Positions 1-8,039 of a stretch of DNA of 22,217 bases are shown piece after piece; within the stretch, counting starts at the first letter, position 1; every line of letters starts with the position of its first letter. Position numbers and translations under genes: made by a program. Source of the DNA: Parachlorella kessleri (Eukaryota > Chlorophyta > Trebouxiophyceae > Chlorellales > Chlorellaceae); NCBI GenBank assembly GCA_001598975.1, contig BBXU01001060.1, forward strand, positions 1-22,217, in the 5' to 3' direction. The notes under the pieces were generated by a model that saw nothing but the letters and a program-made list of their open reading frames with translations, was not told the origin of the DNA and made no database searches.

Positions 1-2369
1 CCCACTGTAATAGTACTCTCAGGATGTTTGTGCTCATGCAGGCTTTTGGCCTTGGCATCACAGGCAAGTGCGCACCTGTGGGTTAGGCTTCCTAGTGGGT
101 ACCCCATGCGCCTGGTGTGTGTCACTCCTGGACGCCCCCCCCCCCCCCCCCTCTAACCGTAGGCTAGTGATTATGTGCAGTGATGGCATACGCCACAGGG
201 CACCTGAGCGGCGGCCAGCTGAATCCGGCAGTATCCATGGCCCTGGCGCTGTCAGGCTCCCTGCCGCCCCTGCAGGCTGTGGCCAACATACTGGCACAGG
301 TAGGCCATACCTCATGAGCCCAGTTGCCTTGCTGCTGCACTGCACTGCAGTGCTTACAGGGCTACAATGCGGGCCAGCGACACTCGGCTGTTAACTGTCA
401 TGGCATGCCGCACCATGCAGGTTGTGGGCGCAATCCTGGGGTCTGCCTTTGTTTATGGCATGATTCCAGGCTCCTCCAACAGCACTCTGGGCAGGTGGGT
501 TCGATAGTCCATTCGACTGTTTGCCCCAGGTCTGAAGCCTGCAGGGCTGTTTCCTGACACTCTGGGCTGTTTCCTGACACTGGGGCCCAAAGCTGCTGTC
601 TACAACTCCTGGTGGGGTGGACAGTTTGGCCCCTTCCAAGGGCGTACACAGTGAACACATCATGCTACCAGCCCCGCCGACAGTGGTGCACAGTCACTGC
701 CCTACCCCTGACCCCCTCACCTGCCTGCCCGCCTGCCTGCCTGCAGTAACGAGATCTCCCCCGGTGTGAGTGTCGGCAACGCCTTCCTCGGGGAGGCTGT
801 CATGACCTTCGTTCTGGTATGCTGGATGGCCTGGAAAGCAAATTCTGTATACCAGATCAGCGCCCAGCTGCTGTGCAGTAAAGGCGCTCCGAACGGGGCT
901 GCACTGCATCCAGTGTGCGCTCGGGGTGCCACAGGCAACTTAGGGAGCCGCCTGCAAGTCATCCTGTCCGTCTGCATGTGCGGTGGCATGACCAAGCCGT
1001 CACGGCTCTACCAGGGCTTCAACCCCTGGGGCCAGGCCTGAATGCACCCCTTGCGACACTCAGTCTCTGTGTGCAGGTCAGCGTGGTGCTGGAGACCGCT
1101 GTGAGCAAGAAGTCCATCACAGTCAGGGCACAGGCGCCACTGGCCATCGGTGGGTGGTGTCAGGCAGCTTACACATGACAGCGCATGACGGCGGTGCAGT
1201 ACTTTACTATACGCTGCCATGTGCAAACGCTCGGCTGGAAGGAGCTGCCTACAATGTACGTGCTTTACTGCCCTGCAGGGTTCGCGGTTTTCACAGCCCA
1301 TGCGGTGAGTGGTGCTGAGGCCTCATGCTTGTACCAGACTCTTGATTCGGATGCGTGGTTTCCCATGTATGCTGTGGCAGCGCTCATCGCACAGTTAACT
1401 TAGTGTTGCATATCATCCATACGCCTACAGGCACTGCCTGAGCAGTACGATACTCAAAATTTGGGACTTTGACTCCAGTTCTTCTGGTGCTATGCAGGTG
1501 CTCCTGTGAGTCACGCAAGGGCGGTGCCTTTCTCACCCAGCGTCTTGTCGACTCTGATGCCCTTTGGCTAGCCTATTTAAGCCAGAGCCAGCTTTGGACG
1601 CGGCCTGCTGTGCTGTGTGTCTTGACTGCAACACCCTGCACAAGCACGAGCACCCACGTTGCATACCTTGTGCAACGGTCGTGTTAGACTCCTAGCTGGA
1701 CGTTGTTGCCACTTACATAGACATCCCCCAATGTGCAGGCCCATTGATGGTTGCTCCATCAACCCAGCCCGCTCTCTCGGCCCCGCCATCGTCACCGGCA
1801 CCTGGCCCGGCAGCTTCTGGGTCTTTATCGTTGCCCCCCTGGTTGGCGCGCTGTTCGCCGTGCCCTTCCACATGTTCTACCGCTCCGACTTTGACACCAA
1901 CACCAGCAAGGACCCCATCAGCCTTGGCAGCCAGAAGTCAGCGCTCAGTGCTGACGTGGCGGCTGTGGTGGAGGCCCTCCCCCAGGCAAGTTCTTGGCTG
2001 GCTGCGACAGTGGGCTGCTAGAGCTTGCCAATTGCAACGTGTGCAGTATGCTGCTTGTCCTGTCGAGGGCTTGAGAGGACCCCGTGCTAGCCTCTGGCAC
2101 TATCACCAAGGGCTTGGCACCCCAGGAGGGTTTAGCTTTCTCTTAGGGCTGTTTGCTAGCATGCTGGGGTCGACCCCGGCCAGGCAAGCGAAGTGCTGTG
2201 CCGCCGGGTGGTTAGATAGTCTTTATTGACAGCAAGGACCTCTGAAGGAGCAGAGGCTGGGATCTGGCCAACGCAGGTGATGGAGGAGCTGAACATGACC
2301 AGCCCCAAGACCACCACTGATGGTGAGGAGGGCAACGGCAACCCCAAGCCTACTGTGGCGGCAGTGTAA
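1..2369 (+). CDS. Aquaporin (MIP family), tandem copy 1, 5' end outside the window
   Basis: Membrane water channel of the major intrinsic protein family. Visible exons: about 42-63 (first, left edge uncertain), 181-299, 421-494, 747-816, 1077-1149, 1279-1304, microexon 1498-1505, 1739-1985, 2277-2369 (TAA stop). All junctions keep frame. Both pore-loop motifs are present: SGGQLNPAV in the 181-299 exon and SINPARSLG in the 1739-1985 exon. The selectivity-filter residues Phe (AFGLG), His (TAHA), Cys (GCS) and Arg (NPAR) are those of AQP1-type water channels. Exon lengths from 181 to 1985 equal those of the complete copy downstream, so this is a paralog by tandem duplication. Differences lie mostly in loops and in the polar C-terminal tail (about 30 residues). 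Introns 64-180 and 1986-2276 begin with GC (gcaagt). Upstream exons for membrane helix 1 lie before the window. No internal stop or frameshift is seen, so it looks functional. Confidence 0.88.
135..151 (+). repeat. Poly-C run of 17 in an aquaporin intron
   Basis: Seventeen consecutive C residues lie about 30 bases upstream of the acceptor at 180, followed by ctctaac. The run may serve as part of the polypyrimidine tract or hold a branch site after it. Its length is likely to vary between cells or reads. Confidence 0.9.
1498..1505 (+). other. 8-base microexon of aquaporin copy 1
   Basis: GTGCTCCT lies between an acceptor (tatgcag) and a donor (gtgagt). Joining ...CAT GCG to GTG CTC CT and then G CCC ATT gives His-Ala-Val-Leu-Leu-Pro-Ile-Asp-Gly. 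That restores the exact MIP spacing of nine residues from the helix-5 His to the Cys before the second NPA box. Skipping it would delete about three residues and break the frame. Confidence 0.85.
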
Positions 2370-3105
2370 GGCCTTTGGCAGACTCAGTGCGCCCGCATTG
2401 ATTTTTTTGCTGCTGTCAAAGGTGAACGATTACTAATCATTAGTACATTGGGATGTTTGCTACAGAGGCAAGGAGGCACATGTCAGTTGCTGATCGTGTG
2501 CCCTACAATTAACTCAAGAGCAAGCCTGCAAGTTTACAAGCCGCCAGCTTCGATTGATATTACCGCATAGTACGGGCTGGGCCAGAGGTGCTTATTCTTT
2601 AGATCATATTTCTTCCAGTTCATGCCGTATATTATTTGTAGAGCGTGGTGGTTGAAGAATTCTAAGGTGCAAGCCATTGTCCGCAGTTCCGACCTTGCAT
2701 TTTCCTGCAGCCATCCCTCCCAATGTTTTGTTGTCATAGGCTTTAGTTATCCGACCACCATGCCTGCAAGCATCTGAACAGCCAACCCTCCTAGCGGTGT
2801 GCTCCTTGAAGACAGTCGTGTGTCCACTTTTAGGATGCCGTCCTGTGTCCTCCCCCGGATCTTGTATGTGCTAGGTCGCTCCCCCAAGGAAGTCCAAGCA
2901 GTGCTACTGCCAGTGTAACCTAAGCCTTGCTGTGTGGCGCCTTGCTGATTCTTGTAAATAGTGTTCAGGTGCTGGCGGAACTCAGGGGCATCCAAGCAGG
3001 CGGCCTGTTCCTTGTGCTTACACACCAATTATTTATGGCTGGCCAACAGGGCAGGCACGTCAGGCGGTCGGCCAGACACGGGCTTTTGGTGGAACCATGA
3101 GCGCA

Positions 3106-3133
3106 AGACACCAGTTGGCACCAACTGGTGTCT
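3106..3133. repeat. Perfect 28-base inverted repeat
   Basis: Arms AGACACCAGTTGG and CCAACTGGTGTCT are perfect complements separated by the two bases CA. It lies about 470 bases upstream of the start codon of aquaporin copy 2. It could form a cruciform or hairpin, be a dimeric protein-binding site, or be a small relic of a mobile element. Confidence 0.9.
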
Positions 3134-3316
3134 GCTGACAGACTGGGCCAGTCAGTGATCCCTCGTTAGTGGGCAGGACCCCTCCCAGTGGCCAGCCCCC
3201 CGACTGTCCTGACATTGCGCATTCGTCAGGATACCAGCTCCCATGGTGACCTCCATGCATGGATCATACACCAGGCAATGAGGTGAACATGGGCTGGAGG
3301 CTTTGTCTCACATCGA

Positions 3317-3337
3317 TATCCCTGGATTACAGGGATA
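3317..3337. repeat. Short inverted repeat upstream of aquaporin copy 2
   Basis: Arms TATCCCTG and CAGGGATA flank a 5-base loop (gatta), about 270 bases before the ATG. A repeat of this size can occur by chance; it is listed because it shares the promoter interval with the larger palindrome. Confidence 0.5.
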
Positions 3338-3603
3338 GAAAATCAGCGTCTCACCTTGAGGCTGAGCTCATCATCATAGTCATCCTGATGGAGGGGCGCT
3401 CCTTTAAACGATTATTTCTTGCCTTTCAAGTCGGACCACTCAACACTGTTGGTGGAACCTCTTGCAGCTGTCATCAGCTTTACCCCAGCTACCCATTGCT
3501 GAGGTGGACTTTACAAGGCCATTACGGTCATGATCGGTGGTTACAACTTTCCAAAGCGTCTAGTCCCTTCCTTGACGTTTGTTGAATCATTCAGAAGGCG
3601 ACC

Positions 3604-6600
3604 ATGGGGAAGCACCTAGTAACTCTGCGCAGCTGGGGATTGAGCGTGAAAGCGGTTGTGGCCGAGGTTGGTGGGGTGTGCACCGTGGGGTGTGCATCTT
3701 GTTTGTAGCAAAGCAGCCTAAAGCCATTGGACAGCCACAAGGGAGGCTGCTTGGGCGTTGGTCCTGTGCCAGCTGCCCTCTGCACACTGTTGCCTTTTGC
3801 ACACTTGGCATTGGCCATGGTGCCGTTCTCAAAGCAGGCTGCCCATGGGCTAGGCCAGCAGCCGACGCCGAGACCTTTGAATGTGTAGCCGACCTTCGCA
3901 TGTGTGGCCTCCCCATACATATCCTTGGTGGCAAGCCAGCGCAAGGATCGCACTGGAGGCCTGGCGCCATCAACCTTTTGGCTGATTGGAACACGACGGG
4001 ATGTCAGTTCAGCATGGGGTAGAAAGCCTGGCTTTGGAGGCATGCTGTTGACACCACCTCCCTGCTGCATGCAGTTGATGGCCATGTGCTTGTTTGTCTT
4101 CATTGGCACAGGTGCGCAGCTCCACAGGGCAGAGCTTCAGACTACACTGCTTGCCTGTGGCAGGTGTTGAATCAATGTGGTCTTGCCTTCGTGTTGCTAC
4201 AGGGACAGCAACGACATTTGCGTCCATCCAAGGCCCAGGGTAAGATAGGGTACAGCCACGTCTCCGTCGCTTTAACCTGCTCCCCGCACAATTGTTACAA
4301 GACCACTTCTCTGGCTTAGCTGCCTACTCGGTAAAGTAACAGAGTCTACAATACACCTGACCTTCTTACCAGTGGCGGTGCCTCAAGCCGTCATGCCTCT
4401 GGAGACCCATTTTGTCTGCAAGATCCATGCACCTGCCCCTGCAGCGGCTTTGAGCTGGGCAAGGTTGTCAAGTCCACGGGAGATGTTGGGAGCGACACAA
4501 CCACCCTGTCCAACAACATCCTCACCAACCCATCCTGGGGCATCATCACGGCACTGGCCTTCGGCCTGGGCATTACAGGCAAGGAGAGGATCAGTGTGGC
4601 TGAAGATCCACTCTGCTTGCCGGAACTGAGCTCACCTCAGGAACGTCCTTGCATGGCGCGACTGGGTTCTGCATTGGCTGCAGCTATGTTTTCCTGGTCT
4701 ACGCCAGGGGCATTGGTTGAGGGAACACAGTAAGCAGTATCTCATGTTTAGTGCTGCCGCACCACCTTACCCAGCCCTGGTGCCGTGGGTGTGCTGCAGT
4801 GATGGCGTACGCGACGGGGCACCTGAGCGGCGGCCAGCTGAACCCGGCAGTCACGCTGGGGCTGGCGCTGACGGGGTCCCTGCCGCCCCTGCAGGCAGTG
4901 GCCAACGTACTGGCACAGGTGAAGCTGCAGCGGTATGGATATAACCCCGGTTGGGTGTTGGCCTCGAGGCCTAAGTTGCTGTCCCTTGCTGTGGAAATCA
5001 CTGCAGCTGGCCGGATGGGCCGACCTGATCACTGAGTGTCCCTCACCATGGATCCCCGCGCGGCATGGAAGGACGCAACCCTTCAAGGCTTCAAATTTAC
5101 CCTGCGCTGACTGGTGCACAGCGGGCATCAGCCGCGGCAGTGCCCTGCCGGCACACTAAACCGGCCGTCAAGGGCCTTGCAACAGTGGTCGATGACCCTA
5201 AGAAGCGCAACCCCCCTTCTGGTGTGCCCCACACAACCCTGAAACCTGGAATTCTCTTTGAAGGGTGGTTATGTAACCTGGTACATGGTGACTGCCGGCC
5301 TGCCTGACTAAACTGATTGAGGTCGCTGCCCCGCTGTGCAGATTGTGGGCGCCATTTTGGGGTCATCCTTCCTATATGGAGTGATACCCAACTCATCAAA
5401 CAGCTCACTAGGCAGGCGAGTAGCGGAGCCAGGCGCGGCACATGTGACCTCTGTGGCTTGAGCACCGTCACATACGAGCATGCTGCATCACAGGCATTGG
5501 TGGCTGTCATTTGCTATGTTGATGAGCAAAACCTGGCAACAGCTTTGCAGCTTGAACCACATTTTGACAGGCTTGGAGGTCCTAAACACCGGTCCCTCAC
5601 ATGCCTGCAGCAACAAGATCGCCCACGGGGTGAGCGTGGGCAATGCCTTCCTCGGAGAAGCGGTCATGACCTTTGTACTGGTGAGCCCCCCATGGCCTCT
5701 GGCTAGGCAGAGTACCAAAACAATCCGAGTTCGAGCAGTTGCATGGTCCGATTCTGAGCACAGGGACACCCGAGCATGACATTAAGGCAGCTTGGAGGTA
5801 CAGGCACCCCTTGAGATACCCAGTCTGTGCTGTGTGTGTGCAGGTCAGCGTGGTGCTGGAGACGGCTGTCAGCAAGAAGTCCATCACCGTCAGGGCGCAG
5901 GCACCCCTGGCCATCGGTGGGTCACTGATGCAACCTGTGCAGAGGAACGCATATGTGAAGCTGCTGACGTGTTTGAGACGACTAACTGTCTTGCCTGGGT
6001 TTGCTGACTCATGCCCGCCACTGGGCTTGGGCACAGTCGTCGAAAGCTGGTGCCGCTTCTGAGTGCAGGGTTTGCCGTCTTCACAGCTCATGCGGTGAGT
6101 GTTATGATGCAGCCGCAGTGGACCGAGGGGCATGCGGTACAGAAATACCGGCAGCCGCGTCCGCTCTGTTGCGCAGAAGTGCATCGGGAGTAAGTGTGCA
6201 CTGGATCCGCTATCCTTGTACAAGATCATTCCTCGCTCTGTGACTCCCATTTGGGGACATCAACAGCATTACACCTGCGCCTGTAGCCTAACCTCGCAGC
6301 TTTGCCCTGTAGGTGCTGCTGTGAGTCCGGAAGGGAGCAGCTTGTGTTGCCTGGCGTGTTGCCCATTACCATCGGCCAAAGGGACGGCGGTGATCACAGC
6401 TAGCATGCCTTTGGCAGCACTGCTTGAGAGAAGTCGAGGCTGCCACAACAAGGACATGCTTTGCTTCCAATGCTCCGTACATGGTCCAGGCGGTGTCCAT
6501 TCATGTATTCTGTCTCCGCGACTCCCAGAGGACCACCTTGCCAGCAGCTCAAGCTTGCCATGCTGCCCCCTGCAGACCCATCGACGGCTGCTCCATCAAC

Positions 6601-7276
6601 CCTGCGCGCTCCCTAGGGCCCGCCATTGTCACCGGCACCTGGCCTGGCAGCTTCTGGGTCTTCATCGTGGGGCCGCTTGTGGGCTCACTGTTTGCTGTGC
6701 CCTTCCACCTCTTCTACCGCTCCGACTTCGACACCAACAGGAGCAAGGACCCCATCAGCCTCTCCACCCAGCCGACGGGGGTGAGCAGCGACGTGGCCGC
6801 CGCGATCGAGGCCCTGCCGCAGGCAAGCAGTACTGCACAAGTGCACTGGTGGCTTTTGCACATGGCGGCAGGTAGTGCAGAACGTGTGTGAAGTTATCCT
6901 GGGTCTTGCAGGGCGGCGTGCGAGGGATGCTATGTGGAGTGCCTATGCCAGTAAGAGTCTCTCCTTCCATTGCGTAAGAGCAATTTAGAACCGAGGTGCA
7001 TGCTGAGTCCCTGGTAGGGCACGCTCCAGGCTCCAGCCACACAGCACCCGTCTGCAGTGCGACTGGTGCCTGTCAGCGGCCCGTCACGAGCAGCCACAGC
7101 CCATTCCCGGCACTTGGGACAGAGAGCCTGCAAGCCTCCAGGCCTTCCAACATCGATAATGATGTCTTGGTGCTGCTTTGGCTATGCAGGTGGTCCAAGA
7201 GCTAAACCTCAACAGCCCCAAGGCTACCACGGACACTGAGGGTGGGAAGCTGAGCCCAGCTGCATCACGTGTGTAA
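3604..7276 (+). CDS. Aquaporin (MIP family), tandem copy 2, complete, 324 aa
   Basis: Water channel of the major intrinsic protein family. Exons: 3604-3666, 4075-4111, 4203-4239, 4445-4578, 4800-4918, 5342-5415, 5611-5680, 5844-5916, 6069-6094, microexon 6313-6320, 6576-6822, 7190-7276 (TAA). The spliced length is 975 bases and every junction keeps phase. The start is the ATG in context gcgaccATGG; exon 1 ends in VKAVVAE and joins [13 protein letters not shown], a typical MIP helix 1. NPA boxes are at N105 (NPAV) and N222 (NPARS). The selectivity filter is F85, H210, C219, R225. Spacings F-to-NPA of 20, H-to-C of 9 and C-to-R of 6 equal those of human AQP1, so water selectivity and mercury sensitivity are inferred. 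The loop between helices 1 and 2 (about 40-75) is long and Thr/Asn-rich. Three introns start with GC: 4579-4799, 5416-5610 and 6823-7189. The first two exons are the least certain. Confidence 0.9.
6313..6320 (+). other. 8-base microexon of aquaporin copy 2
   Basis: GTGCTGCT lies between acceptor ccctgtag and donor gtgagt. With the flanking exons it encodes Val-Leu-Leu (last codon CT|A), bridging TAHA to PIDGC. Its position, length and phase match the microexon of copy 1, although the surrounding intron sequence has diverged, which argues that selection maintains it. Confidence 0.87.
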
Positions 7277-8039
7277 ATATGCTGGGGTAGGATCATACTG
7301 CATGGTTGTGGGGTCCGCCTGCAGGTTCGTGCCATGCTGGCCATATGCCACACCTGCCAACGTGGGGTATCACCGATCATTTGATTGTCGTGTCCATTTC
7401 AACTGCATGGCCACAGCCGCCTGAGGCCGCAGCACTGCTCAAGCTGGCATCATGTTGTTCTGGTTACCTAAGGTTCAGGAAGTCAGCAATCTTCCTTTGC
7501 CCATGCAATCTCTTTTGAGTTTCATAGACTTGCATGTGCACATATGAAAGATATTCCGCCGAGAGCCTAAGCAAAAGTTTTATTGAGATTCATATGCCTG
7601 TGCTGCATGATATTGAAAACACGCCTAATGATTTTGCTTGTTGTGTTGCTGTTGCTCACTGTGCCCCGAGTAAGTTGTCTATGCTCAAGCCCTGGTACTA
7701 CGCTGCAGTGGTGGTTCACCTCCCAAAGCTCGCCGTTCATGCCTGCATGCGTCATGCTGAGAGCTGGTGTCCCAGAAGGGCCTCTCGGCTACTAGCCTCC
7801 CCTGCTGTTGCAAGCCCAGCGTTGGTTTACATGGATGCATTGCTTACCAGACAGGCTTTCAGATCCCAGGCGTTGGCCTCCCTGTAGTCATTGTAGCTAC
7901 TAGTAACAACTGCTCAATGTACAACAAACCTATGTGTAATACACAAGTCGAAACTCTGCCAATCCAAAGAATTGTGGCAAGACGTCCCAAACTGGAGACT
8001 CATTGACTCACGGCACCGTTTTTGTGTGCAACATCACAA
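7277..8039. other. Convergent intergenic region (3' ends of aquaporin 2 and the KIAA0930 homolog)
   Basis: No coding exon is recognised. Two genes converge here. A plus-strand TGTAA at 7935-7939 could end aquaporin 2 transcripts, which would then overlap the other gene's 3' UTR. The minus-strand TGTAA (forward TTACA, 7827-7831) lies 209 bases past the KIAA0930-homolog stop and is the better placed of the two. The stretch is more AT-rich than the genes on either side. Confidence 0.55.
7827..7831 (-). terminator. KIAA0930: Candidate TGTAA polyadenylation signal
   Basis: TGTAA read on the minus strand, 209 bases beyond the TAG of the KIAA0930 homolog. TGTAA is the common poly(A) signal of chlorophyte green algae. 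A five-base motif is frequent by chance, so only its position supports it. Confidence 0.4.

Larger units (their letters stand above)
2370..3603. other. Intergenic region between the two aquaporin genes
   Basis: No exon is recognised on either strand. The first 400 bases are more AT-rich than the flanking genes and probably hold the 3' UTR of copy 1. A TGTAA motif, the usual green-algal polyadenylation signal, is at 2953-2957, a long 584 bases past the stop. The right part should carry the promoter and 5' UTR of copy 2 and contains the 28-base palindrome at 3106-3133. A minus-strand open frame at 2747-3028 was examined and has no family resemblance I know. Confidence 0.6.

Noticed and set aside
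1744..2229. A 161-codon plus-strand open frame over the last large exon of aquaporin copy 1
   Set aside because: It is out of frame with the conserved NPARS exon and runs into the intron.
1..2369. Aquaporin copy 1 as a pseudogene
   Set aside because: Short open frames first suggested decay, but with the microexon and the GC donors every visible exon joins in frame and all pore residues are intact.
2365..2369. TGTAA overlapping the aquaporin stop codons (also 7272-7276) as poly(A) signals
   Set aside because: Both copies end in Val-stop (GTG TAA), which produces TGTAA by itself; a signal needs to lie in the 3' UTR.
2534..3028. Minus-strand open frames in the aquaporin spacer as a possible separate gene
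   Set aside because: No recognisable domain, no convincing start or splice partners, and codon composition like the surrounding noncoding DNA.
3587..4109. Two minus-strand open frames of 135 and 172 codons
   Set aside because: They overlap the first exons of aquaporin copy 2 and show no family resemblance or matching splice sites.
5597..6250. A 217-codon minus-strand open frame
   Set aside because: It is antisense to four firmly placed aquaporin exons and crosses their introns.
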